From Deltaproteobacteria bacterium (GTDB taxonomy: Bacteria > Myxococcota_A > UBA9160 > UBA6930): 64,000 nucleotides of DNA. The position numbers and the translations under genes were made by a program. Below are positions 17,700 to 30,082 of this stretch, piece after piece. The stretch is taken from contig JAPPPQ010000021.1 of the NCBI GenBank assembly GCA_028817435.1, forward strand, positions 1 through 64,000, given 5' to 3'. The first letter of the stretch is position 1, and each line of letters starts with the position of its first letter. The notes under the pieces were generated by a model. That model ran no database searches, was not told the DNA's origin, and saw only the letters and a list, made by a program, of their open reading frames with translations.

Positions 17700-18818
17700 T
17701 CAGCTTGCGTCGGCGGCGGGCTCGCCGGATTCGCCGGGCTCGGCCGGCTCGGCGGCTTCGGCAGAGGCGGCGGCGCGGGGCAGGCGCTTCAGGCCCTTTT
17801 CGGCATAGACGGATTCGGCGATGCGCTCGCGCACCTCGGGATTCTCGCGCAGATAGCGCCGCGCGTTCTCGCGCCCCTGGCCGATGCGCTCGCCGCCGTA
17901 GGAATACCAGGAGCCGCTCTTTTCCACCTGGCCGCCAGCGACGCCGAGGTCGAGCAAATCGCCCTCGAAAGAGACGCCCTCGTTGTAGATGATGTCGAAC
18001 TCGGCCTGCCGGAAGGGCGGCGCCACCTTGTTCTTCACCACCTTCACGCGGGTGCGGTTGCCCACCACCACATCGGCGTCTTTGATGGCGGCAATGCGCC
18101 GCACATCGAGACGCACCGAGGAGTAGAACTTGAGCGCGTTGCCGCCGCTGGTGGTCTCCGGATTGCCGAACATGACGCCGATCTTCATGCGGATCTGGTT
18201 GATGAAGACGACGGTGGCGTTCGTCTTGGAGACCGTGCCGGTGAGCTTGCGCAGCGCCTGGCTCATGAGCCGCGCCTGCAGGCCCACATGGGTGTCGCCC
18301 ATTTCGCCCTCAATCTCGGCGCGCGGCACCAGCGCCGCCACCGAATCCACCACCACCAGGCCAATTGCGCCGCTGCGCAGCAGCACATCGGTGATTTCCA
18401 GCGCCTGCTCGCCGGTGTCCGGCTGCGAGACCAGCAGGTCCTCCACCTTCACGCCCAGCCGGCGGGCGTAATTCACATCCAGGGCGTGCTCGGCGTCCAC
18501 AAAGGCCGCCACCGCGCCGCTGCGCTGCGCTTCGGCCACGGCGTGCAGCGCCAGCGTGGTCTTGCCGCTGGATTCCGGGCCGTAGATCTCCACCACGCGC
18601 CCGCGCGGGTAGCCGCCGATGCCCAGCGCGATGTCCAGGCTCGGCGATCCCGACGAGAAGGATTCGATCTCCCGATCTATCGAGTCCTCCGTCAGGGTCA
18701 AAATGGCCCCCTTGCCGAATTGCTTCTCGATGGTGGAAAGCGCAAGCCCGATGGCCTGCCGCTGCTTGTCCACCTTGCCCCCGCGCGCAGCCGCGCTGTT
18801 GCGTTCGCTCTTTGCCAT
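17700..18818 (-). CDS. recA: Recombinase RecA
   Basis: 372 residues. Walker [10 protein letters not shown], Walker B region [10 protein letters not shown], the L1/L2 loops ([39 protein letters not shown]) and C-terminal [11 protein letters not shown] are all intact. It drives strand exchange and LexA cleavage. The acidic tail (about residues 347-372) is Ala/Glu/Pro rich. ATG is preceded by GGAG. Only 31 bases separate it from cinA, and I see no LexA-box-like palindrome there, so it is probably read from promoters upstream of cinA or pgpA, or from a site inside cinA. Confidence 0.97.
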   Translation of the reverse strand: MAKSERNSAAARGGKVDKQRQAIGLALSTIEKQFGKGAILTLTEDSIDREIESFSSGSPSLDIALGIGGYPRGRVVEIYGPESSGKTTLALHAVAEAQRSGAVAAFVDAEHALDVNYARRLGVKVEDLLVSQPDTGEQALEITDVLLRSGAIGLVVVDSVAALVPRAEIEGEMGDTHVGLQARLMSQALRKLTGTVSKTNATVVFINQIRMKIGVMFGNPETTSGGNALKFYSSVRLDVRRIAAIKDADVVVGNRTRVKVVKNKVAPPFRQAEFDIIYNEGVSFEGDLLDLGVAGGQVEKSGSWYSYGGERIGQGRENARRYLRENPEVRERIAESVYAEKGLKRLPRAAASAEAAEPAEPGESGEPAADAS

Positions 18819-18849
18819 GGTCCTTTTCTCCTCTGTTGTGGGTTGTGAA

Positions 18850-20151
18850 TCAACCAGTTCCCGGAGTCACGCGCTCCGGGGGGAAAGTTTTGAGGAGCTG
18901 CGGCGCGGGGGCGGGAACGCCCTGCAGCTCGCGGCGCAACCAGTCCAGCGCCACCTGCGTGGTCAGCACGCGGTGACGCTGCCGGTCGAATGCGAAGTGA
19001 AAGCGCGCGGCGCGCGCGCCCTGCGGTCCGGCGAAGCCCACCCACACCGTGCCCACGGGCTTGCCCTCCGCGCCGCCGCCGGGGCCGCCAATGCCGGTGG
19101 TTGCGAGGCCGTAGTCCGCGCCGAAGCGGGCGCGCGCGCCCAGCGCCAGCGCCAGCGCCACCGGCTCCGATACCGCGCCGCAATCGCGCAGCACAGCGTC
19201 CGGCACGCCGAGCAGCGCGCGCTTGGCGTCGTTTGCGTAGGCCACCGCCCCGCCCCGGAACCAGGCCGATGCGCCGGGCACGCCGCTCACGCGCTCGGCC
19301 AGCAGGCCGCCGGTGCAGCTTTCGGCCAGCGCCAGGGTGAAGCCCCCGGCGGCGAGCAGCCGCCCCACCACCACCTGCATGGTCTCGTCGCCGCGCCCGT
19401 AGAGCAGCGGCCCCAGCCTCGCCTCAATATCCCGGCACAGCCCGGCGAGCCGCTCCCCGGCCTCGGCCTCGCTGGCGCCCCGCGCGCAGGGGCGCAAAAA
19501 GTTGTCGGGAAAAGAGGTGCGGAAGCCCAACGACAACCCCTCGCCCCGCGCCAAATCTGCCAGCTCGTCTTCCAGCGAGGATTCGCCGATGCCGAAGGTG
19601 CGCAGCAGCTCGCTGCGCAGGACGCCGCGCGCCCCGCCGGGGGCGGGCAATCGCGGCAGCACCTGCTGCTCGGCCATGTGGGCGAGCTCCCGGGGGACGC
19701 CGGGCAGGCAGAAAAACACCGCGCCGCCGGCCCGGAGCATGCAGCCCGGCGCTGTGCCCAGCGGGTTCGGCAGCGCCGTGGCACCTTCGGGCAGCAGCGC
19801 CTGCTTCTCGTTGGAGGGCGCCATGGGGCGGCCCCTCTCCCGGAAGAAAGCGCGGATGGCGCGCAGCGAGGGCTCGTGAAGCTGCAGAGACAAGCCGAAG
19901 CAGCGGGCCAGCGCCGGCAGGGTGATATCGTCGCGGGTGGGGCCGAGGCCCCCCGAGACCAGCACCACGGCGCTGCGCTGCGCCGCGCGGCGGAAGGCAT
20001 CGGCCATGTCCTGCGGATCGTCGAGAACCGAGACATGGAAGCGGACCGGCAGATCGGCGCGCAGCAGCAGCTCCGAGAGCAGCGCCTTGTTGGAATCGAC
20101 GATTTCGCCGCGCAGCAATTCGTCGCCGATGGTGATGACCTCGGCGCTCAT
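18850..20151 (-). CDS. cinA: CinA: NMN deamidase / competence-damage protein
   Basis: 433 residues with both CinA domains. The N-terminal MoaB-like COG1058 domain starts [19 protein letters not shown] and contains [13 protein letters not shown]. The C-terminal PncC domain has [22 protein letters not shown] and [13 protein letters not shown], associated with pyridine nucleotide salvage by deamidating NMN. The start is set at the ATG that places the conserved N-terminus first; it overlaps the pgpA stop (ATGA). Located directly before recA, a common association. Confidence 0.93.
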   Translation of the reverse strand: MSAEVITIGDELLRGEIVDSNKALLSELLLRADLPVRFHVSVLDDPQDMADAFRRAAQRSAVVLVSGGLGPTRDDITLPALARCFGLSLQLHEPSLRAIRAFFRERGRPMAPSNEKQALLPEGATALPNPLGTAPGCMLRAGGAVFFCLPGVPRELAHMAEQQVLPRLPAPGGARGVLRSELLRTFGIGESSLEDELADLARGEGLSLGFRTSFPDNFLRPCARGASEAEAGERLAGLCRDIEARLGPLLYGRGDETMQVVVGRLLAAGGFTLALAESCTGGLLAERVSGVPGASAWFRGGAVAYANDAKRALLGVPDAVLRDCGAVSEPVALALALGARARFGADYGLATTGIGGPGGGAEGKPVGTVWVGFAGPQGARAARFHFAFDRQRHRVLTTQVALDWLRRELQGVPAPAPQLLKTFPPERVTPGTG

Positions 20152-20618
20152 GACGGCCACAACGGGGTGAAGCGCCCCAGCAACAGCAGAATGACGGCGG
20201 AGAGCGCCCCGGCCACGAGATCGTCCAGCATGACGCCGAGTCCCCCGCGCACGCGCCGCTCCACCCATCCCACCGGCCCCATCTTGCCGATATCAAAGCT
20301 GCGGAACAGGACAAATGCGGTCACAACCGACCAGTAGTTGGCGTCGAGCAGCGGAGTGAGCAGCGGCGAGAGCGCCAGCAGTTGCCCCACCACCTCGTCA
20401 ATCACAATGCGGGCGTCGTCTTCGCGCTCGTAGAGCCGCCCGGCCACATCTGCGGCCCAGGTGCCCAGCGCCAGCAGGCCCAGCCAGGTAAGCGCCAGCA
20501 GCCAAAGCGGCGCAGGGGCGAACAGCAGGAACAGCGCGACGCCCAGCGCCGCGCCACAGGTGCCCGGAATGGCGGGAACCAGTCCCGCCCCGGCGCAGGT
20601 GGCCACGGCCAGGACCAC
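20148..20618 (-). CDS. pgpA: Phosphatidylglycerophosphatase A
   Basis: Dephosphorylates phosphatidylglycerophosphate to phosphatidylglycerol at the inner membrane. Motifs: GLVPAIPGTCGAALG near the N-terminus, ARIVIDEVVGQLLAL in the middle and LDDLVAGALSAVILL at the end, with several membrane segments. The start is uncertain: the GTG at 20618 gives 156 residues, a little short at the N-terminus, and no ATG lies in frame for a long way upstream, so a rare start near 20660-20680 is possible. Stop overlaps the cinA ATG by 4 bases. Confidence 0.85.
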   Translation of the reverse strand: MVLAVATCAGAGLVPAIPGTCGAALGVALFLLFAPAPLWLLALTWLGLLALGTWAADVAGRLYEREDDARIVIDEVVGQLLALSPLLTPLLDANYWSVVTAFVLFRSFDIGKMGPVGWVERRVRGGLGVMLDDLVAGALSAVILLLLGRFTPLWPS

Positions 20619-20827
20619 GCGGCGAGTCGCCGGCGCGTGCAGCGCCGGAGCCAGGCTGGGCGGCGGATTGGAGATGGGGGGCTCCGCTGGGACCGCGGAG
20701 GAGGGGAATGCGGCCCGGCGGGGGAACGCCGGCCGCCCCCACAGAGTCGGGCGGAATGGGCGCGCCGTCAACCCCCCCTGCCGGGGCCACCGGGGGCAGA
20801 GCGGAGCGCATTGGGTAGGCTGTGGGG

Positions 20828-21237
20828 ATGGCCGTTCTCGGCATAGACCTCGGCGCGCGGCGCATTGGCCTCGCCCTCTCCGATCTCGATGGGCGCCTGG
20901 CGCTGCCCGTCGGCACGCTCCAGAGCCGGGGGCGGGCGCAGGATCTGGCGGCGATTTGCGCGCTGGCGGCAGAGCGCGGCGTTTCGCGCATTGTGGTGGG
21001 CCTGCCCGTGCATATGAACGGCAGCGCCGGGCCGGAAGCCCGGGCCGCCCAGGACTTCGCCGACGCGCTGCGGCGGGAACTGGCGCTGCCCGTCGAAACC
21101 CTGGACGAGCGCTGGACCACGCAGCAGGCCCAGCGCGCCCTGGCCGAGGCGGGGGCGCGCCGCCGCGCTCCGGTAGATGCGCTGGCGGCCACCATTCTGT
21201 TGCGCACTTATCTCGCGCGGCAGGCGGCGGAGCCGCA

Positions 21238-21241
<4 letters not shown>
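20828..21241 (+). CDS. ruvX: Holliday junction resolvase-like protein RuvX/YqgF
   Basis: 137 residues, RNase H fold. N-terminal AVLGIDLGARRIGLALSD with the first catalytic Asp, then RIVVGLPVHMNGSAGPEA and LDERWTTQQAQRAL, and a final VDALAATILLRTYL. The family is linked to pre-16S rRNA 5' processing. The ATG at 20828 is preceded by GTGGGG. A 209-base divergent gap separates it from pgpA; beyond short GC-rich inverted repeats I see no specific site there. The end overlaps mltG (GTGA). Confidence 0.93.
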
Positions 21242-25271
<4,030 letters not shown>

Positions 25272-25282
25272 TTCGCCGCTGA

Positions 25283-26110
25283 TTACGAATCCGCCCGCGC
25301 TCTTTCTTGCAGCGCAATGGCGTAGAGGGCGCGGCGGGGCGCGCCGCTTTCGGCGTGGAGCTGCGCCGCGGCGTCGCGGGGAGAGCGCCCCTGCGCGAGC
25401 AATGCGCGAAGTGCGCCGCGCTGCGATTCCGCATCCGGCGCGCTGCGGGGCGCGCCCGCCACCACGATGGTCACTTCGCCCCGCGTGCCCGCCGCAAAGC
25501 GCTCCGCCAGATCAGACAGCGTGCCGCGCGCGCTTTCCTCGTAGCGCTTCGTCAACTCGCGGGCGACGCAGGCTTGGCGCGGGCCGAAGCACGCCGCCAG
25601 TTCGCGCAGAGTCGCCGCGAGCCGCCGCGGCGACTCAAAGATCACCAGCGTCTCCGGGCGGCTGCGCAACTGCGCGAGCCGGGCCGCGCGCTCGCTCCGC
25701 TTCCTCGGCAAAAATCCCGCAAAGCTGAATGCAGCCGCCGGCAATCCCGAGACCAGCAGCGCGGCCAGCACGGCGCAGGCACCGGGCAGCGGCGCGACCT
25801 CGTGTCCGGCGGCCAGCGCCCGCGCCACCAGGCGCTCGCCCGGATCGGAGATCAGCGGCGTGCCCGCATCGGAAACCAGCGCCACATCGCGCCCCGCTGC
25901 CAGCAGCGCCAGCGCCTCTGCACTGCGCTGCGCCTCGTTGTGCGCGTGAAGCGAGCGCAGCCGCGCCGCAACCCCGTGCCGATTGAGCAGCACCCGCGTG
26001 CGCCGCGTGTCTTCGGCCAGCAGCAAATCCACCTCGCCGAGCACGCGCAACGCCCGCAGCGTCACATCCTCGAGATTCCCGATGGGCGTGGCGACCAGGT
26101 AGAGCGCCAT
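25283..26110 (-). CDS. rsmI: 16S rRNA 2'-O-ribose C1402 methyltransferase RsmI
   Basis: 275 residues of the tetrapyrrole-methylase fold. Starts LYLVATPIGNLEDVTLRAL; then LLLAEDTRRTRVLL, ALVSDAGTPLISDPGERLV and FAGFLPRK, with VIFESPRRL and ACVARELTKRYEE. These are diagnostic for RsmI, which methylates the 2'-OH of C1402 in 16S rRNA. The ATG at 26110 is chosen by alignment of the N-terminus. It converges with ligA and is divergent from yraN across 181 bases, a usual genome neighbour; that gap shows no clear promoter or RNA. Confidence 0.94.
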   Translation of the reverse strand: MALYLVATPIGNLEDVTLRALRVLGEVDLLLAEDTRRTRVLLNRHGVAARLRSLHAHNEAQRSAEALALLAAGRDVALVSDAGTPLISDPGERLVARALAAGHEVAPLPGACAVLAALLVSGLPAAAFSFAGFLPRKRSERAARLAQLRSRPETLVIFESPRRLAATLRELAACFGPRQACVARELTKRYEESARGTLSDLAERFAAGTRGEVTIVVAGAPRSAPDAESQRGALRALLAQGRSPRDAAAQLHAESGAPRRALYAIALQERARADS

Positions 26111-26291
26111 GCCCCCGACTCTACCCGAGCCGCTGCGCCCCGCCGCGTCCGCCATTGCGCCCCGGCGGCGGCGCTCCGATAGCGCGCCCACTCCCCGGCC
26201 CGTTGCATCCGCCCGCGCCGCGCCCGGCGGTGGCCGCAGGGCCGGCGCGGCTCTACACTGCGCGCAAGGCCCCGGTCCCGCGGAGCCCCGC

Positions 26292-26678
26292 ATGACACAG
26301 CAACGGCGCGCACTCGGCGCGCTGGGCGAAGAGCTCGCGGCGCGCTACCTGGCGCGAGAGGGCTACCGGATTGTGGCGCGCAATGTCCGCGCAGGCGGCG
26401 TCGAGCTGGATCTGGTGGTGGAGCGCGGGCGCATTTGCGCCTTCGTCGAGGTGAAGACGCGCCGCAGCCGCAGCCACGGCCCGCCCGAGGCCGCGGTAGA
26501 TGCGCGCAAGCAGCAGCGCCTGGCGCGCGGCGCAGCCGCGTGGTTGCGCGAGCAGCGCGGCAGGCGCGCGCGCCGCGTGCGCTTCGATGTGATTGCGGTG
26601 GAGCCCGGCGCAGACGGCGGCTGGCAACTGCGCCACTGGCCCGGCGCATTCGACCAACCCGGCGGCGCGGGCGCGTAG
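26292..26678 (+). CDS. YraN family (UPF0102) endonuclease-like protein
   Basis: 128 residues with the YraN pattern: ALGALGEELAARYLAREGYR, ARNVRAGGVELDLVV, CAFVEVKTRR and VRFDVIAV. The ELD-x(n)-EVK arrangement resembles Holliday-junction resolvases and other PD-(D/E)XK nucleases. No activity is established for the family. The ATG at 26292 starts the conserved region; the upstream in-frame extension is low-complexity. It is divergent from rsmI. Confidence 0.85.
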   Translation: MTQQRRALGALGEELAARYLAREGYRIVARNVRAGGVELDLVVERGRICAFVEVKTRRSRSHGPPEAAVDARKQQRLARGAAAWLREQRGRRARRVRFDVIAVEPGADGGWQLRHWPGAFDQPGGAGA

Positions 26679-26694
26679 CTGCTAGCCTTGCGCC

Positions 26695-27045
26695 ATGCCC
26701 GAACGCACCGAAAAGCCGTGGGGATACGAACTGCTGTGGGCGCAGAGCGACCGCTATCTCGGCAAGTTGCTGGTGATTGAGCCCGGCGCGCGGCTCTCCC
26801 TGCAAAAGCACCTGCGCAAAGACGAAACCATCTATGTGCTCGAAGGCCGCCTGCGCCTGCACCTGGAAGACAGCACCGGCAAGGTGCAGATCGAAGAACT
26901 CGCCCCCGGCGAACACCGCCGCATCCCCCCCGGCCACCTGCACCGCTTCGAAGCCACCACGCAACGCGTCCAGCTCATCGAAGTCTCCACCCCCGAACAG
27001 GACGACATCATCCGCATCGAAGACGACTACGGCCGCACGCCGTAG
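26695..27045 (+). CDS. Small cupin, mannose-6-phosphate isomerase type II-like
   Basis: 116 residues, single cupin domain similar to the C-terminal isomerase half of AlgA/ManC: ERTEKPWGYELLW, GARLSLQKHLRKDETIYVLEG, LAPGEHRRIPPGHLHRFEA. The metal-binding histidines (H39, H82, H84 region) are present, with Glu44 nearby. It may isomerise sugar phosphates or simply bind a small sugar; the standalone small form is not well characterised. It lies 16 bases after yraN and converges with rplS. Confidence 0.72.
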   Translation: MPERTEKPWGYELLWAQSDRYLGKLLVIEPGARLSLQKHLRKDETIYVLEGRLRLHLEDSTGKVQIEELAPGEHRRIPPGHLHRFEATTQRVQLIEVSTPEQDDIIRIEDDYGRTP

Positions 27046-27061
27046 CGCTTTCGCCGGATCG

Positions 27062-27562
27062 CTACTTCTCGCCGCTGGATTCTGACGCTTCGCTGGGGGC
27101 GGTGGATTCGGTCTCGCCGGCCTCCGCAGACTCGGCGGCTTCGGCGGGGAGGGCTTCGTCGGGTTCGGCTTCGGCGGCGGTGCCGGCTTGGGCGGACTCG
27201 GGGATGAGGGCGGAGAGGTCGCGGAGCTTGGTGCGCAGGCGGGCCTTCTTGCCGCGCAGGGCGCGCAGGTAGTAGAGGCGCGAGCGGCGCACATGGCCGC
27301 GGCTCTTGATCTCCACCTTTTCGACATTGGGCGATTCGACGGGGAAGACCCGCTCGACGCCCACGCCGTAGGAGACCTTGCGCACGGTGAAGGTGGCCGA
27401 GGCGTGGCCCCGGCGGCGGCGCAACACGACGCCCTCGAAAACCTGGGTGCGCTCCTTTTCGCCCTCTTTGATCTTCACATGCACGCGCACGGTGTCGCCC
27501 GGACGGAAGGGCGGCAGGTCGAGACGGGGCGCGCGCCCCGCAATGGCATCCACGGTGTTCAT
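27062..27562 (-). CDS. rplS: 50S ribosomal protein L19
   Basis: Ribosomal core is clear: [75 protein letters not shown]. The protein is 166 residues rather than about 115: the last 45 are an Ala/Glu/Ser-rich acidic tail with no homology. ATG with GGAG upstream overlaps the trmD stop (TAATG). It is the last gene of the rpsP-khpA-rimM-trmD-rplS block and converges with the cupin gene. Confidence 0.95.
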   Translation of the reverse strand: MNTVDAIAGRAPRLDLPPFRPGDTVRVHVKIKEGEKERTQVFEGVVLRRRRGHASATFTVRKVSYGVGVERVFPVESPNVEKVEIKSRGHVRRSRLYYLRALRGKKARLRTKLRDLSALIPESAQAGTAAEAEPDEALPAEAAESAEAGETESTAPSEASESSGEK

Positions 27563-28272
27563 TACTGCTCTCCTGTTTGGCACGGGGCGGCTTGAAGGTC
27601 GGGGCGGCGGCGCTGGGTGCGCACTTTGGATTGCGTGGCGCGCCAGGCGCGGATGCGCCCGTGGTCGCCGGAGCGCAATACCTCGGGAACGGCGCAGCCG
27701 CGAAACTCTGCCGGGCGCGTGTAGTGCGGGGCTTCCAGTGCGCCCTGCTGGAAAGATTCGGCGGCGCTGGATTCGGGATTGCCGAGCACGCCGGGAAGCA
27801 GGCGCGATACGGCTTCAATTACCACCATTGCGGGCGCCTCGCCGCCCGAGACCACATAGTCGCCGATGGAAAGCTCCTCGTCCGCCGCGAGTTCGCTGGC
27901 CCGCTGATCAACGCCTTCGTAACGCCCGCAAAGCAGCACCAGGTGACTCTCCCGGGCGAGGGCCGCCGCCTTCGCCTGATGGAAGCGCGCGCCCTGGGGC
28001 GCAAGCAGCAGCACCCGCGCCACGCGCAAAGGATGCTTCGGCCCGGCGAGTTCTTCGGCGGCCTCCACCAGCGGCTCCGGCTTCATGACCATGCCCGGCC
28101 CGCCGCCGTAGGGAATGTCGTCCACCGTCCGGTGGCGGTCCCGGGTCCAGCGCCGCAGATCGTGCGCCGCCAGCGAGAGCAGGCCCCGCTCAATGGCGCC
28201 GCCCAGCACGCCCACCGCGCGAAAGGGCTCGAAGAGTTCGGGAAAGATCGTCACCACATCAATCCGCAGCAT
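27562..28272 (-). CDS. trmD: tRNA (guanine-N1-)-methyltransferase
   Basis: Methylates G37 of tRNAs reading CNN codons, preventing +1 frameshifting. SPOUT trefoil-knot motifs: [47 protein letters not shown] and [18 protein letters not shown]. At 236 residues it has normal length. The ATG at 28272 aligns with the family start and has GGGGAG upstream; it begins 14 bases inside the end of rimM. Confidence 0.95.
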   Translation of the reverse strand: MLRIDVVTIFPELFEPFRAVGVLGGAIERGLLSLAAHDLRRWTRDRHRTVDDIPYGGGPGMVMKPEPLVEAAEELAGPKHPLRVARVLLLAPQGARFHQAKAAALARESHLVLLCGRYEGVDQRASELAADEELSIGDYVVSGGEAPAMVVIEAVSRLLPGVLGNPESSAAESFQQGALEAPHYTRPAEFRGCAVPEVLRSGDHGRIRAWRATQSKVRTQRRRPDLQAAPCQTGEQ

Positions 28273-28852
28273 GGCGCTGCTCTCCCCTTTCTTCGGTGCG
28301 GACCCGGCGCGGGCGCGATGGCGCGGGCGCAGCGGGATCGCCGAGGCCGGGAAGGTCGGCAATGGCAATGCGCCGCGCCGCCAAATCCACTTCGGGCATA
28401 AGCTCCCGCGCCGTCGGGATCAGCCGCTCGCGCCCGTCGCAGCCGGACACCACCAGCACATCGTGCGCCCCAGTCTCCCAGATTTCCCGGACGCGGCCAA
28501 GCGTGCGGCCCGCGCGCTCCACGCGGCAGCCGATCAACTGGAACCAGTAGAACTCTCCCTCGGGCAGGGCCGCCAGGTCTGCGGAATCGCCGAGCAGCAG
28601 CTGGCCGCGCAGCGCCAGCGCCGCATTCCGGTCGTCAACACCGGCGAGCCTGAGCCGCACCTCGCCGGCGCGCCCTGCGGCCGCTTCCCGGATTTCGCAG
28701 CGCTGCGGCGCGGGATCGCCCGCGCCGCGCGCATCTGCCAGCTCAATGCTGGCGGCGGCCAGCAAATTGCCGGGATCGTCGCCCAGGCAGCGGACGCGCA
28801 ACTGGCCGCGCAAGCCGTGTGCGCCCACCACGCGCCCGAGCGCAACCTTCAC
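28259..28852 (-). CDS. rimM: Ribosome maturation factor RimM
   Basis: Assists 16S 3'-domain (head) assembly and binds S19. 197 residues. N-terminal VALGRVVGAHGLRGQLRV and the PRC-barrel half EGEFYWFQLIGCRV, VREIWETGAHDVLVV, LIPTARELMPEVDL are present. GTG start. The C-terminal 30 residues are basic and run into the start of trmD. Lies between khpA and trmD, as expected. Confidence 0.93.
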   Translation of the reverse strand: MKVALGRVVGAHGLRGQLRVRCLGDDPGNLLAAASIELADARGAGDPAPQRCEIREAAAGRAGEVRLRLAGVDDRNAALALRGQLLLGDSADLAALPEGEFYWFQLIGCRVERAGRTLGRVREIWETGAHDVLVVSGCDGRERLIPTARELMPEVDLAARRIAIADLPGLGDPAAPAPSRPRRVRTEERGEQRHAAD

Positions 28853-28855
28853 CGG

Positions 28856-29092
28856 TCAGTCCACGATGTCGAGGCGGGTGTCGCGCCCCGCGCGCGTGGC
28901 GGCCAGCACCGCGCGCATCGCCTTGGCGACGCGGCCCTGGGTGCCGATGGCGCGGCCCCGATCCTCGTCTGCGGTCAGCAGCTCCAGCGTCCGGCCGCCG
29001 TCCACCTCGTGCACGCGGATGGCGCCGGGGTTGCCGACAATGCCCTTCGCAATGAATTCGATGAGCGCGGCGGCGCTCTTTTCCCCCGCCAC
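28856..29092 (-). CDS. khpA: KH-domain RNA-binding protein KhpA-like
   Basis: 78 residues, a single type II KH domain: AALIEFIAKGIVGNPGAIRV then VDGGRTLELLTADEDRGRAIGTQGRVAKAMR, with the GxxG loop as IGTQGR. Members bind RNA, and in Gram-positives partner KhpB to regulate cell-wall growth. The gene between rpsP and rimM is usual in Firmicutes, Deltaproteobacteria and some others, but uncommon in well-known gammaproteobacteria. GTG start, 1 base after the rpsP stop. Confidence 0.88.
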   Translation of the reverse strand: MAGEKSAAALIEFIAKGIVGNPGAIRVHEVDGGRTLELLTADEDRGRAIGTQGRVAKAMRAVLAATRAGRDTRLDIVD

Positions 29093-29093
29093 C

Positions 29094-29453
29094 TCAGCTC
29101 TCCCCGCCTTCCGCTGCGGGCGCGGCCTCTGCCAGCTCCGCCTGGACGGGCTCGGCCTGCGCGGGGGCGGGCTCTTCCTCGGGGGGCGCGGGCGGCTCGG
29201 GGGGGGCGGCGGCGGCGCGGCGGCGGGCGCGGCGCAGCAGCGCCTTCACGGCATGGGAGAGCTGCGCGCCCTGCCCCACCCAGTGCGCAATGCGCTCGTG
29301 CTCCAACTGAATGGCGGCGGGCTCGCGGATGGGATCGTAGTGGCCCAGGTATTCCAGGGCGCGGCCGTCGCGCTGCACCCGCTCGTCAATGGCAATTACG
29401 CGGTAGTGGGGGCGCTTCTTCGCGCCGCCGCGCTTGAGGCGAATCTTCACCAT
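29094..29453 (-). CDS. rpsP: 30S ribosomal protein S16
   Basis: Core MVKIRLKRGGAKKRPHYRVI, ALEYLGHYDP and ERIAHWVGQGAQLSHAVKALL is normal for S16 (about 80 residues). A 40-residue Pro/Glu/Ala tail is appended, similar in style to the tails on L19, RecA and MltG here. First gene of the ribosomal block; 121 bases separate it from greA, a GC-rich gap where I see no clear hairpin. Confidence 0.95.
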   Translation of the reverse strand: MVKIRLKRGGAKKRPHYRVIAIDERVQRDGRALEYLGHYDPIREPAAIQLEHERIAHWVGQGAQLSHAVKALLRRARRRAAAAPPEPPAPPEEEPAPAQAEPVQAELAEAAPAAEGGES

Positions 29454-29574
29454 GGAATCGCAACCTCGAAACCGGCCCGGGTCGTCCTCACAAAATCGCA
29501 GCCGCCCGCCGGAGAAGGCCGCGCAGTGTAGAAGACCCGCGCGGGCCGGTCAATGCCCCCCAGGGGGCGGGGCC

Positions 29575-30060
29575 TCAGCCCGGGGCCTCGAAGCTGATTT
29601 CGAGGATTTCGAGCTCGCGCCAGCCCTTGGGCACCCGCACCCGGACGCTGGAGTCGAGCTCCTTGCCCATGAGCGCCCGGGCCACCGGGGAGGTGACGGA
29701 AATCTGCCCCTGGGCGAGATCGGCCTCGTCCTCGCCGACGATGGTGTAGCGCACCTCTTCGCCGCTCTCGGCGTCGGCCAACTGCACGGTGGCGCCGAAG
29801 CTCACCCGCTCGGTGCTCTGGCCGCTGCCGTCTATCACCTGGGCGCGGGCCAGGCGGTCCTCAATGTGGGCAATGCGCGCCTCAATGTGCCCCTGCCGCT
29901 CTTTGGCGGCGTGATACTCGGCGTTTTCGCTGAGATCGCCGTGGGCGCGGGCCTCCTCAATCTGCCGCACCACCTGGGGGCGATCCTCCGCCCGGAGCCG
30001 CTGCAGCTCTTCCTTCAACAGCGCGTGGCCGCGCGGAGTCATGGGAACGCGCTCGGACAA
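29575..30060 (-). CDS. greA: Transcription elongation factor GreA
   Basis: Rescues backtracked RNA polymerase by stimulating transcript cleavage. 161 residues: PMTPRGHALLKEELQRL, then the coiled-coil tip HGDLSENAEYHAAKERQ with acidic residues, and C-terminal domain ITSPVARALMGK-like sequence (SVTSPVARALMGKELDSSV). The TTG start is supported by AGGAGGGG 2-4 bases before it and by the usual 6 residues ahead of the MT-x-G motif. It is 22 bases downstream of the S9 peptidase gene on the same strand. Confidence 0.95.
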   Translation of the reverse strand: MSERVPMTPRGHALLKEELQRLRAEDRPQVVRQIEEARAHGDLSENAEYHAAKERQGHIEARIAHIEDRLARAQVIDGSGQSTERVSFGATVQLADAESGEEVRYTIVGEDEADLAQGQISVTSPVARALMGKELDSSVRVRVPKGWRELEILEISFEAPG

Positions 30061-30082
30061 GGCCCCTCCTCCCGGCGGGAGG

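Noticed and set aside
20619-20827. Extra coding sequence upstream of pgpA
   Set aside because: Frame is open for 430 residues but shows no PgpA-like or other homology and no normal start; treated as a divergent promoter gap.
26111-26291. RNase P RNA, sometimes near rsmI
   Set aside because: Gap is only 181 bases and shows none of the conserved P4 sequence.
27042-27065. GTAGCG / CGCTAC inverted repeat between cupin and rplS as a bidirectional terminator
   Set aside because: Only 6 bp, it overlaps both stop codons and has no T-run; too weak to annotate.
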